From Helicobacter bilis (GTDB lineage: Bacteria > Campylobacterota > Campylobacteria > Campylobacterales > Helicobacteraceae): 64,000 bases of DNA. The notes beneath the pieces are model-generated. The model was given only the letters and a program-made list of their open reading frames with translations, was not told where the DNA came from and searched no databases. The translations under genes and the position numbers were made by a program. Below, one piece after another: positions 56,048 to 64,000 of this stretch (the stretch's first letter is position 1; every line of letters starts with the position of its first letter). The DNA lies in the NCBI RefSeq assembly GCF_001999985.1, contig NZ_CP019645.1, positions 2,232,001-2,296,000 on the forward strand, in the 5' to 3' direction.

Positions 56048-56950
56048 TTGTGTTTAATATTGTTGCTTGGTATATGTTTTTATCTTTCAATCCCCTTGCA
56101 TTCAGAGAAAATCATTTTTATTCCAAAGGGTTCAACGAAAGGAATTATAACACATTTGCAGACTAAAGGTTATAATGTAAGCTTGATTGATGCGTATTTT
56201 TTGCGACTTATTGGCAGACCACAAAGCGGCTGGATAGAATTACCACAAACGACTTTAAGCAAAGGGAAATTTCTAAATGCCCTTGCTACCTCAAAAGCCC
56301 CTATGAAAAATGTTACTTTAATACCGGGTGAGACAAACTACTTTTTTTTAAGGCAAATCGCAAAGACTTTTGACTTTAATATCGATGAGTTAGAATCTCT
56401 TTATAATAAATATGCCCCTTATAGCGATGGAGTAATACTAGCAAATACCTATAGTCTGCCCTATCATGCTAATCCCGAATTTATCATGCAAACACTCATC
56501 AATCAATCGCTTGAAAAGCATAAAAGCCTAGCAAATGATCTTGTAGGCTATTATAATGAAAAGCAATGGTTTCAAATAGTAGCAAAAGCGTCCATCATAC
56601 AAAAAGAAGCAGCAAATGTTGCTGAAATGCCAATTGTCTCAAGCGTTATAGATAATCGCATTGCAAAAAATATGCCCTTGCAAATGGATGGCTCTCTCAA
56701 CTATGGCAAATACTCTCATACTCGCATTACACCAGATAGGATACGCAATGATTTAAGTGAGTTTAACACCTACAAATATAGCGGGATACCACATACACCA
56801 AGCGGTAGTGTAAGCATTGATGCAATTAAAGCGGCAATAAAACCAGCAAAGACAGATTATCTCTATTTTATGCGTAATAAAAACGGCACACACGACTTTA
56901 GCGCAACCTATGGAGAACATCTCAAAAATATAAAAAAGGTAAAAAATTAA
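56048..56950 (+). CDS. mltG: endolytic murein transglycosylase MltG
   Basis: About 300 aa. It has one N-terminal TM (CLILLLGICFYLSI), then the YceG/MltG domain with PKGSTKGII, LIPGETNYFFLRQIAKTF, KASIIQKEAANVAEMPIVSSVIDNR (catalytic Glu in QKEA) and IPHTPSGSVSIDAIKAA. It cuts nascent glycan strands at the inner membrane. The start is not certain: TTG 56048 is the closest in-frame start to the TM, but it lacks a clear ribosome binding site, and the frame stays open to 55556 antisense to the neighbouring gene. The oor/suc genes follow on the same strand. Confidence 0.88.
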   Translation: MCLILLLGICFYLSIPLHSEKIIFIPKGSTKGIITHLQTKGYNVSLIDAYFLRLIGRPQSGWIELPQTTLSKGKFLNALATSKAPMKNVTLIPGETNYFFLRQIAKTFDFNIDELESLYNKYAPYSDGVILANTYSLPYHANPEFIMQTLINQSLEKHKSLANDLVGYYNEKQWFQIVAKASIIQKEAANVAEMPIVSSVIDNRIAKNMPLQMDGSLNYGKYSHTRITPDRIRNDLSEFNTYKYSGIPHTPSGSVSIDAIKAAIKPAKTDYLYFMRNKNGTHDFSATYGEHLKNIKKVKN

Positions 56951-57123
56951 CACTTTGAGTAAATTTTGTGAATTTTTATCACATTTTAACTTTTTTTAAG
57001 TGAATTTGTAAGAAAATTTGCTAACCAAAGCGAAACGCAACAAGCCTAGCACTACACAAAACACTTTGATGTGCTATCCTGTGTTTCACTTTGTAATTCC
57101 TTCGTGAAAAATAGGAGCATAAC

Positions 57124-58287
57124 ATGAATATACATGAGTATCAAGGAAAACAGGTTTTAAGAAAATATGGTGTAGCAACACCACGCGGTAGAGTGGCTAA
57201 TAATGGCTATGAAGCAAAGGCTATTGCGAACGAGCTAGGCGGTAGCGTATGGGTTGTGAAAGCACAAATACACGCAGGCGGACGCGGTAAGGCAGGTGGT
57301 GTAAAACTTGCAAAAAGTTTAGATGAAGTGGCAACGCTTACAGATTCTATGCTTGGTATGACTTTGGTAACACACCAAACAGGACCATCAGGTAAAAAAG
57401 TGGGGCGTGTATATATCGAAGAGGGCTTAGATATTAAGAAAGAATTTTATATTGCCGTTGTGCTTGATAGAGGGCTTGAAATGCCAATTTTCATTGCTTC
57501 CACAGAAGGTGGCATGGAGATTGAAGAAGTTGCAGAGAGAAGTCCAGAAAAGATTATCAAGGTAGCAGTTGATCCTACCATAGGTTTTAGATCTTTTCAT
57601 GCACTTGAATTGGCACTTGGTTTAGGACTTACAAAAGAGCAGCAAAAACCATTTAGTAAGTTTGCAAAAGCACTTTATGAAGTATTTATTAATGAAGATG
57701 CAGAGCAAGTTGAAATTAACCCTATGATTCTTACAGGTGATGGTAGCTTTTTAGCACTTGATGCAAAACTTGGATTTGATAATAACGCATTGTATCGACA
57801 TAGTGATATTGTAGCTATGCGAGATTTCACAGAAGAAGAGCCTAGTGAAATCGAAGCAAGTGAAAGCAATCTTAGCTATGTAAAACTAGAGGGCAATGTA
57901 GGCTGTATGGTAAATGGAGCTGGACTTGCAATGGCTACTATGGATATTATTAAGTATGAGGGCGGACAACCTGCAAACTTCCTTGATGTAGGCGGCGGTG
58001 CAAATCCCACAACGGTTGCAAAAGGCTTTGAGATTATCTTAAAAGACAAGAATGTAAAAGCTATTTTTGTGAATATTTTTGGTGGTATCGTGCAATGCGA
58101 TAGAGTTGCAAATGGAATCATTGAGGCTACAAAGCTTACAAGCGTGGAAGTGCCTGTTGTTGTGCGACTTGATGGCACAAATGCAGAAAAGGCAAAAGAG
58201 ATTCTAAAAGGTGCTGGTATTAAGAATCTAATCGCAGCAGAGAACTTGAAAGATGGCGCACAAAAAGTAGTTGCAGCAGCAAAGTAA
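57124..58287 (+). CDS. sucC: succinate-CoA ligase (ADP-forming) beta subunit
   Basis: A 387-aa ATP-grasp protein of standard length: [18 protein letters not shown] start, [20 protein letters not shown] nucleotide site, EINPMILT and [14 protein letters not shown] near the C-terminus. With SucD it makes succinate and ATP from succinyl-CoA. AGGAGC is 7 nt before ATG 57124. A TATCCT box at 57075-57080 may be the promoter. H. pylori lacks sucCD and uses a CoA transferase, so this is a lineage marker. Confidence 0.97.
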   Translation: MNIHEYQGKQVLRKYGVATPRGRVANNGYEAKAIANELGGSVWVVKAQIHAGGRGKAGGVKLAKSLDEVATLTDSMLGMTLVTHQTGPSGKKVGRVYIEEGLDIKKEFYIAVVLDRGLEMPIFIASTEGGMEIEEVAERSPEKIIKVAVDPTIGFRSFHALELALGLGLTKEQQKPFSKFAKALYEVFINEDAEQVEINPMILTGDGSFLALDAKLGFDNNALYRHSDIVAMRDFTEEEPSEIEASESNLSYVKLEGNVGCMVNGAGLAMATMDIIKYEGGQPANFLDVGGGANPTTVAKGFEIILKDKNVKAIFVNIFGGIVQCDRVANGIIEATKLTSVEVPVVVRLDGTNAEKAKEILKGAGIKNLIAAENLKDGAQKVVAAAK

Positions 58288-58318
58288 GCAAAAGTTAAAA
58301 TCATATAAGGATAGAAAG

Positions 58319-59209
58319 ATGAGTATTCTCGTAAATAAAAACACAAAGGTAATCGTTCAAGGTTTTACAGGAAAGGAAGGGAGCTTCCATAGTGAGCAGT
58401 GTATGGCTTATGGCACACAGATTGTAGGCGGTGTTACACCAAATAAGGGTGGCAGCGAACATTTAGGCAAACCTGTATTTAACACCGTTAAAGAAGCCGT
58501 AGCTAAGACTGGGGCTACTGTGAGCATGATATTTGTGCCACCAGCATTTGTTGCTGATGCGATTATTGAGGCAGCAGCAGGGGGCATTAAACTCGCAGTT
58601 GTAATTACAGAAGGTGCGCCTACAAAAGATATTATGTTTGCAAAAATGTATGCGAAAAAGCAAGGCATGGATATGATAGGACCAAATTGTCCGGGTATTA
58701 TCACAAGTGATGAGTGTAAAATCGGTATTATGCCGGGCTATATTTTCAAAAAATCTAGCACGAATATTGGGCTTATCTCAAAAAGTGGGACGCTAACTTA
58801 TGAGAGTGCTAATCAGCTTGTAACACAAGGTTTAGGAATCTCAACTGCAGTAGGTATTGGTGGCGACCCTATCATTGGTTTAAGCTATAAACAAATATTA
58901 CCTATGTTTGAAGCAGACCCTGAAACAAAAGCGATTGTTATGGTAGGCGAGATTGGCGGTAGCTTAGAGATTGATGCTGCAGCTTTAATTAAAGAGCAGA
59001 TTAAAAAGCCAGTAGTAGCATTTATCTCTGGGGCTACAGCACCAAAAGGTAAGAGAATGGGACATGCAGGTGCGATTGTAAGCGGTGGTAAAGGCACAGC
59101 CGCAGAAAAGCAAGAAGCATTGCGTGCAGCAGGTGTTATGGTAGCAGAAAGCCCAGCAGTTATTGGCGAAACAATGAAAAAGCTTTTAGCTGATAAAGGT
59201 ATTAAATAG
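58319..59209 (+). CDS. sucD: succinate-CoA ligase (ADP-forming) alpha subunit
   Basis: A 296-aa protein. The CoA-binding N-terminus is [35 protein letters not shown] follows, and the phosphorylated His is in [11 protein letters not shown] at about residue 253. AAGGAT is 5 nt before ATG 58319; a frame reaching back to 58271 overlaps sucC and is not used. It is 31 nt after sucC. Confidence 0.97.
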   Translation: MSILVNKNTKVIVQGFTGKEGSFHSEQCMAYGTQIVGGVTPNKGGSEHLGKPVFNTVKEAVAKTGATVSMIFVPPAFVADAIIEAAAGGIKLAVVITEGAPTKDIMFAKMYAKKQGMDMIGPNCPGIITSDECKIGIMPGYIFKKSSTNIGLISKSGTLTYESANQLVTQGLGISTAVGIGGDPIIGLSYKQILPMFEADPETKAIVMVGEIGGSLEIDAAALIKEQIKKPVVAFISGATAPKGKRMGHAGAIVSGGKGTAAEKQEALRAAGVMVAESPAVIGETMKKLLADKGIK

Positions 59210-59306
59210 TAAAATTATATATTGCTATGTTTTTATGCTGCGAACAAAAATAGCTTGTAGCTATCAATATGCTATATGATTTTATAGATTAACACAAATT
59301 TAATCT

Positions 59307-59341
59307 TAGATTCTATATAGAATCCATAGATATAGAATCTA
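59307..59341 (+). terminator. hairpin of inverted AGATTCT words between sucD and oorD
   Basis: TAGATTCTATA and TATAGAATCTA are perfect 11-bp arms around a 13-nt loop. No U-run follows, so attenuation or RNA stability is as possible as termination. Confidence 0.45.
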
Positions 59342-59396
59342 GTCAAAGTTTTAAACTAACCCAAAAGTTCAAAATATTAATAAGGAGAACCTAAAT

Positions 59397-59729
59397 ATGT
59401 CAGATGTTTTAATGCCTGAAAACACACCTGTGTGGGTCAATGAAAAACGCTGCAAAGCTTGTGATATTTGCGTATCGCGATGTCCTGCCGGTGTATTAGC
59501 CATGCAGCTTGATGCACATAAAGTGTTAGGCAAGATTGTAAAAGTTATGTATCCACAAAGCTGTATTGGTTGTATGGAGTGTGAGTTGCATTGTCCAGAT
59601 TTTGCTATCACTGTTGCCGATAGAAAGCAATTTAAATTTGCAAAAACAGATAAGGCTGCACAAGAGAGAGCAGAGAAAATAAAAGCAAATAGATTTATGG
59701 CGATTGAGGAGGGTGCAAACAATGCGTGA
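59397..59729 (+). CDS. oorD: 2-oxoglutarate:acceptor oxidoreductase delta subunit (ferredoxin-like)
   Basis: A 110-aa iron-sulfur protein with two 4Fe-4S motifs: CKACDICVSRCPAG and CIGCMECELHCPDF. It passes electrons from the OorABC catalytic core to a flavodoxin/ferredoxin. AAGGAG lies 10 nt before ATG 59397. Its end overlaps the oorA start by 8 nt. First gene of oorDABC. Confidence 0.96.
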   Translation: MSDVLMPENTPVWVNEKRCKACDICVSRCPAGVLAMQLDAHKVLGKIVKVMYPQSCIGCMECELHCPDFAITVADRKQFKFAKTDKAAQERAEKIKANRFMAIEEGANNA

Positions 59730-60852
59730 GGTAATTACAGGTGGAAATGAGCTTGTTGCAATGGGTGCAATTGATGCTGGTTGTAAATTTTATGGTGGCT
59801 ATCCAATCACACCAAGCTCTGATGTTATGCACGAAATGGCACATTTACTGCCCCATCATGGTGGTAATTTTATCCAAATGGAAGATGAAATCAGTGGGAT
59901 CTCTGTAGCACTCGGTGCGTCTATGAGTGGTGTAAAAGCTATGACTGGAAGCTCTGGTCCGGGCATTTCTCTTAAAGCTGAGCAAATCGGTTTAGGTTAT
60001 ATGGCAGAGATTCCACTCGTTATTGTAAATGTTATGAGACTTGGTCCATCTACTGGTATGCCAACAAGGGTAGGGCAGGGTGATGTTGCCTTTGCAAAGC
60101 ACCCAACACATGGCGATTATAAATCCATTGCATTAGCTCCCGGGACTTTAGAAGAAGCCTATACGCAAAGTGTGCGTGCGTTTAATCTCGCAGAAGAGTT
60201 TATGCAACCTGTATTCTTACTACTTGATGAGACTTTAGGACACATGTATGGTAAAACACAGATTCCAACATTAGAAGAAGTGCAAAAAAACAATAAGGTA
60301 AGAAAGCAGTTTAGTGGCGATCCAAAAGATTATAAACCTTATGGAGTAGGACCAGATGAGCCTGCGGTGCTAAATCCTTTCTTTAAAGGCTATCGCTATC
60401 ATATCACAGGTTTGCATCATGGTGCGATTGGATTCCCAACAGAGAATGCTGCTGAAGGACAAGCCCTTATTGATAGATTATTCAACAAAGTAGAAAGCAG
60501 GGCGGACTATCTAAGCAATAATGAAGAGCTTTATCTAGAAGATGCAGATATTGCGATCATATCTTATGGTAGTGCTACTTTGGGTATTAAAGAAGCCTTG
60601 CATGAGTTGCGTCAAACCAATGAGATTAAAGCTGGTTTATTCCGCCCCATCACAATCTGGCCTAGCCCGGAAAAAGAGCTTAAGAAAATAGGCGAGAGAT
60701 TCAAAAAAATTCTCATGGTAGAGTTAAATAAAGGGCAATATAGAGAGGAAGTCGAACGCATACTTGGGAGAAGAGTAGAATTTATGGGTCGTGCAAATGG
60801 GCGAACTATTGCACCAAATGAAGTGATTGAAAAATTGCGTTCTATGAAGTAG
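59722..60852 (+). CDS. oorA: 2-oxoglutarate:acceptor oxidoreductase alpha subunit
   Basis: A 376-aa subunit with the pyruvate/2-oxoacid ferredoxin oxidoreductase fold: GGNELVAMGAIDAGCKFYGGYPITPSSDV near the start, METSSMS-like SGVKAMTGSSGPGISLKAE, and a C-terminal domain II with GLFRPITIWPSPEKELKK. It makes succinyl-CoA from 2-oxoglutarate with OorB. ATG 59722 has GAGGAGGG 8 nt upstream. An oxygen-labile enzyme that suits a microaerophile. Confidence 0.96.
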   Translation: MREVITGGNELVAMGAIDAGCKFYGGYPITPSSDVMHEMAHLLPHHGGNFIQMEDEISGISVALGASMSGVKAMTGSSGPGISLKAEQIGLGYMAEIPLVIVNVMRLGPSTGMPTRVGQGDVAFAKHPTHGDYKSIALAPGTLEEAYTQSVRAFNLAEEFMQPVFLLLDETLGHMYGKTQIPTLEEVQKNNKVRKQFSGDPKDYKPYGVGPDEPAVLNPFFKGYRYHITGLHHGAIGFPTENAAEGQALIDRLFNKVESRADYLSNNEELYLEDADIAIISYGSATLGIKEALHELRQTNEIKAGLFRPITIWPSPEKELKKIGERFKKILMVELNKGQYREEVERILGRRVEFMGRANGRTIAPNEVIEKLRSMK

Positions 60853-60873
60853 ATTAGCGATAAAGGAAGAAAT

Positions 60874-61704
60874 ATGGCTTTTAATTATGATGAATATTTA
60901 CGCGTAGAAAAAATGCCAACACTTTGGTGTTGGGGCTGTGGCGATGGCGTGATTTTGAAAAGTATTATACGCGCTATTGATGCAGTGGGCTGGAATATGG
61001 ACGATGTGTGTTTAGTGAGTGGGATTGGCTGTAGTGGTCGTATGAGTTCTTATGTGAATTGCAACACAGTGCATACAACACATGGCAGAACTCTAGCCTA
61101 TGCGACAGGTATAAAGCTTGCAAATCCAGATAAGCATGTAATCGTAGTAAGTGGCGATGGCGATAGCTTAGCAATCGGTGGGAATCACACTATACACGCA
61201 TGTCGCAGAAATATCGATATTAATCACATTATTGTGAATAACTTTATCTATGGCTTGACAAACTCACAGACTTCGCCGACAACGCCAAAAGGCTTTTGGA
61301 CTGTTACAGCACCCGGAGGCAACATTGATAATCAATTTGATATTTGCGAGTTGGGTGCGGCAGCAGGGGCGACTTTTGTAGCAAGAGAGAGTATTTTAGA
61401 CCCTAAAAAGCTTGAAAAAGTGCTAATTGAGGGCTTTAAACACAAAGGCTTTAGTCTCTTTGATATTAACTCAAACTGCCATGTGAATCTTGGTAGAAAA
61501 AATAAAATGATAGAGGCTACTGATATGCTTAAATGGCTTGATTCTAGAATCTTACCAAAACGCAAATATGATGAGTTAAGCCAAGAGGAAAAGAAAGGGA
61601 AATTCCCAACAGGCATTTTAAAGCATGATACAGAAACAGAAGAGTATTGTGAAGCTTATGCTGCATATAAAGCAAAAGTAACCGCTAAAAAAGGAGGACA
61701 TTAA
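60874..61704 (+). CDS. oorB: 2-oxoglutarate:acceptor oxidoreductase beta subunit
   Basis: A 276-aa TPP-binding subunit. The early CWGCGDGVILK, then GIGCSGRMSSYVNCNT, and the TPP/Mg motif GDGDSLAIGGNHTIHACRRN with VNNFIYGLTNSQTSPT are complete. It catalyses decarboxylation together with OorA. AAAGGAAG precedes ATG 60874; the 3' end overlaps oorC by one base (TAATG). Confidence 0.97.
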   Translation: MAFNYDEYLRVEKMPTLWCWGCGDGVILKSIIRAIDAVGWNMDDVCLVSGIGCSGRMSSYVNCNTVHTTHGRTLAYATGIKLANPDKHVIVVSGDGDSLAIGGNHTIHACRRNIDINHIIVNNFIYGLTNSQTSPTTPKGFWTVTAPGGNIDNQFDICELGAAAGATFVARESILDPKKLEKVLIEGFKHKGFSLFDINSNCHVNLGRKNKMIEATDMLKWLDSRILPKRKYDELSQEEKKGKFPTGILKHDTETEEYCEAYAAYKAKVTAKKGGH

Positions 61705-62258
61705 TGGAACATCAATTACGATTTACAGGCGTTGGTGGGCAGGGTGTCCTTTTAGCAGGTGAGATTCTAGCGGAAGCTAAGATTAGAGGCGGTGGTTATG
61801 GTGTCAAAGCTTCTACTTATACAAGCCAAGTGAGAGGCGGTCCTACAAAGGTTGATATTTTACTTGATAGTGAAGAGATTCTCTATCCTTATGCAATGGA
61901 TGGTAATATCGATTTTATGCTATCTGTTGCACAGATGAGTTATGATATTTATAAGTCTGGTATAAAAGAGCAGGGCATTGTAGTGTTAGAGCCAAACCTT
62001 GTAAAGCCCACTGATGAAGATAGAAAAAGATTTAGAATCTATGAGATTCCAATCATTACAATCGCAAAAGAAGAAGTAGGCAATGTAGTAACACAAAGTG
62101 TTGTAGCACTAGCTGCAACCGTTACTTTTACAAATTGTGTCCCAGAAGAGCTAGTAATTGAAACCATGCTTAGCAAAGTGCCTGCAAAAGTCGCAGATGT
62201 CAATAAAAAGGCTTATGAACTCGGCAAAAAATATGCGCTTGAATGTTTAAATAAGTAA
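61704..62258 (+). CDS. oorC: 2-oxoglutarate:acceptor oxidoreductase gamma subunit
   Basis: A 184-aa subunit with the gamma-family opening LRFTGVGGQGVLLAGEILAEA, then ASTYTSQVRGGPTKVDILL. It completes the OorDABC complex and is the last gene of the operon. GGAGG lies 7 nt before ATG 61704. Confidence 0.97.
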   Translation: MEHQLRFTGVGGQGVLLAGEILAEAKIRGGGYGVKASTYTSQVRGGPTKVDILLDSEEILYPYAMDGNIDFMLSVAQMSYDIYKSGIKEQGIVVLEPNLVKPTDEDRKRFRIYEIPIITIAKEEVGNVVTQSVVALAATVTFTNCVPEELVIETMLSKVPAKVADVNKKAYELGKKYALECLNK

Positions 62259-62881
62259 CGAGCATAAATTAGCTACTATTCATCATGGAATCTTTTTGTT
62301 TTTAAGGCTTAGAACAAAAGGCTTAGAAACCGAGATTCTATATCGCATAGGAGCTTGAATTCCTTTGTTACTCCACTTGCGACACAATGCTTTTATATTA
62401 AGTTTTTAAAAATTTGAAGGCAGTATTTTACAGCCTTTCCGTAGGCTAGATACTCTAGGAATAAAGCAGATAGGGATCATTATCGCAAAGACAGATTACA
62501 AAGCAATTGATCTTTTTTTACATTGATGAGAAATGAATGAAAGGGCAACCCCCCATTTTTTGGCAATCTATGAATAAGACAATCTTATCTCAGATTCTAG
62601 AATATATAGGGGATATTACCCTGTTATATTTCATGTTATCTACACATTGAGACCCCATATCAACAGACTAGAAACATAAATTTCTTAAAGCTATGCCCTT
62701 AGAGTATCACAAATAAAGCATACAGAATCCACAAGCTTCTAATTGACAAACAGATAGAAAACCATGTAATTTCGTTTTGTAGATGCAATATCGCACTTAT
62801 TTGCAAATTTCATGTGAGACACAAAACACAAAAATAAATATGCATACAATAAGATTCGTTATCCAATATGACCCAAATCAG
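62259..62881. other. gene-free stretch between oorC and the META lipoprotein
   Basis: About 620 bases between convergent genes. It holds one palindromic AGATTCTAGAATA word (about 62603), a C6 run (62549-62554) and a segment near 62480-62512 (ATTATCGCAAAGACAG...AAAGCAATTG) that faintly resembles another dispersed bacterial repeat. No gene, tRNA or clear terminator recognised; it may be decayed coding DNA. Confidence 0.5.
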
Positions 62882-63511
62882 CTATTTTATATAAATTCTC
62901 ATTCGCCCATTGTTTAGCACATAGCCTTTTCTATTTTTTAGTTTTGTTACTACATAGATTCCATCAAGGTTGCGTATGAGTGTATTTTGAAAGTTTGCTA
63001 CTTCTTTTGGGCTACAGGGCTTTCTTGTGCTTGCTGCCCCAGAAATAACGATTTTTGTGCTATCTTGCCAAAAAAACTTTGCTGTGTAGTCATTGCAACC
63101 AGCCTTTCCATACAACATATCCTGTGAGCGATCAAGATTAAAGGTTGCCACTAATGCTATATTTGCAAGTGTTGTAGCAGGTGTGCTTTCATCATCATTT
63201 TCATCGTCTTGATTTCTTTGTCGCAATTGCTCAAAACTTGCATTTAAATCATCAATCCTACTTGATCGCCTTTGCGTAGTAGAATCATATGTATTCGTAA
63301 AGTGTGCATTTGGATTGCTTTGTATTTGTTCTCTTGCTTGATAGGCAAGCTCTTGCGGACTTAGGACAACCTTATTATCAATTTCAAGCTTTACAATCTG
63401 ATAATTACTCCCTTCAAAAATGCCCTTCATTCCAAACAAAAAGCAACCGCTAATGCTACACGCAATGAACAATAGAATAAAAAAATATATCGTTTTTATA
63501 ATTTTTTGCAT
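62882..63511 (-). CDS. META/HslJ-domain lipoprotein
   Basis: A 209-aa protein. The signal peptide ends in a lipobox (SISGC, Cys at about 23). The middle has a Q/D/E/N-rich stretch (about 75-110), and the C-terminal half is a META domain: YGKAGCNDYTAKF, IVISGAASTRKPCSPKE and FQNTLIRNLDGIY, with the two conserved Cys. HslJ-like META proteins are stress- or antibiotic-related envelope proteins in other bacteria; the role here is unknown. ATG 63511 follows AAGGGAT by 6 nt. It lies 11 nt after the AAA+ gene and is probably co-transcribed. Confidence 0.82.
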   Translation of the reverse strand: MQKIIKTIYFFILLFIACSISGCFLFGMKGIFEGSNYQIVKLEIDNKVVLSPQELAYQAREQIQSNPNAHFTNTYDSTTQRRSSRIDDLNASFEQLRQRNQDDENDDESTPATTLANIALVATFNLDRSQDMLYGKAGCNDYTAKFFWQDSTKIVISGAASTRKPCSPKEVANFQNTLIRNLDGIYVVTKLKNRKGYVLNNGRMRIYIK

Positions 63512-63522
63512 AGAATCCCTTA

Positions 63523-64000
63523 TTATTGTTTAAAGCCCATTTTTTTAGAATCACCAAAAGCACCATTTTGCTCTTTTTCTACCTCTGCTATAAAATCATC
63601 TAAACTAAATGACAAATCTTTTCTTGTTGCGACTTTATAGCAAGTATTTGATGTGATAATTTTTATCTGCCCACCACTAAGATTAAATTTGCTTAATTCC
63701 TTTGCAATTCTCTCTTTTTTATCTTTAAAATCCGCATGTTTTGGGAAATGTAATAACCAAATTTTCTCACGCATTGCAATATCTGGCATATTAAAGCAAA
63801 TCTTATAATGAAATCTTCTTGAAAATGCAGAATCAAGACTATCAACAAGATTTGTAGTAGCAATCAAGATTCCACAAAATTTCTCAATCTGCTCTAAGAA
63901 TATATTTTGCATTTGATGATACATGCGACTCGTGCTACCTGCTATATCATTGCGTGATCCTAGCAACTGATCTGCTTCATCAAGCAATAAAATAGGCTTT
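63523..64000 (-). CDS. AAA+ ATPase, N-terminus outside window
   Basis: The frame is open to the right edge, so only the last 159 residues are seen. They begin in the Walker B motif (ILLLDEADQLLGSR), followed by sensor 1 (IATTNLVDS), the arginine finger region (AFSRRFHYKICF), and a C-terminal lid (LSGGQIKIITSNTCYKVA). This is the FtsH/Cdc48/ClpX-related AAA type that remodels proteins. No protease domain follows. TTG or ATG inside the visible part are not true starts. Partner and substrate are unknown. Confidence 0.85.
   Translation of the reverse strand, partial: KPILLLDEADQLLGSRNDIAGSTSRMYHQMQNIFLEQIEKFCGILIATTNLVDSLDSAFSRRFHYKICFNMPDIAMREKIWLLHFPKHADFKDKKERIAKELSKFNLSGGQIKIITSNTCYKVATRKDLSFSLDDFIAEVEKEQNGAFGDSKKMGFKQ

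Noticed and set aside
62259-62881. Possible tRNA or small RNA in the long gap after oorC
   Set aside because: No cloverleaf pattern, GTTC loop or CCA-type end was found by eye; a covariance-model search would be needed.

Overview
The window is AT-rich (roughly 35-37% GC by eye) and reads as the chromosome of a Helicobacter, most likely an enterohepatic-type species. The evidence is gene content and local order: an oorDABC 2-oxoglutarate:acceptor oxidoreductase operon, a NucT-type nuclease beside a long acidic receiver-like protein, LPP20 lipoprotein, pepA-dedA, ste24-prmC, dnaX-tsaE, a CIRCE-controlled groESL operon, simple outer-membrane barrels and long poly-G/C tracts. sucCD is present, which H. 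pylori lacks, so H. pylori itself is unlikely. The species cannot be fixed from the sequence alone.

Layout. 1-9.2 kb: cysQ (cut by the window edge), pnp, tig, fliI, a 60-aa protein and a chemoreceptor with a 1-nt frameshift near its C-terminus. 9.7-13 kb: a WecA-type transferase and groES-groEL behind a strong promoter overlapped by a CIRCE operator. 13.4-18 kb: an outer-membrane barrel, a second chemoreceptor split by a 1-nt frameshift, and a secreted SH3-like protein. 18.3-28.4 kb: manC, a 1267-aa acidic repeat protein, nucT, tsaE, small membrane proteins and a dnaX with an N-terminal extension and a long low-complexity linker. 28.5-35.1 kb: dapF, a D/S/K-rich protein of unknown role, the remnant of a phase-variable GT8 gene, an LPP20-type lipoprotein, purU, argJ and a GT90 glycosyltransferase. 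35.3-45 kb: a YejA-like peptide-binding protein paired with an outer-membrane barrel, an S4 protein, a phase-variable glycosyltransferase (in-frame G15), pepA, dedA and ileS. 45.4-51.4 kb: ste24, prmC, an MscS channel, an exported isochorismatase-fold protein and speE. 51.6-62.3 kb: a large DUF3971/AsmA-like envelope protein divergent from mltG, then sucCD and oorDABC, which together convert 2-oxoglutarate to succinyl-CoA and succinate. 62.9-64 kb: a META-domain lipoprotein and the C-terminal part of an AAA+ ATPase running off the window. No tRNA, rRNA, CRISPR array or transposase was recognised.

The most unusual property is genome-scale. The 7-mer AGAATCT and its reverse complement AGATTCT occur far more often than composition predicts, on both strands, between genes and inside them. 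Twice the word forms an inverted pair making a hairpin just after a gene. This resembles DNA-uptake words in Haemophilus and Neisseria, but no such word is established for Helicobacter as far as I know. In several proteins (DnaX, ArgJ, DUF3971 protein, acidic protein) the word coincides with D-S/E-S/S-K rich insertions. Further layers of variation are three long poly-G/C tracts (13, 14 and 15 nt), two frameshifted chemoreceptors and a dispersed TGTCAT...-type repeat that is translated inside two genes.
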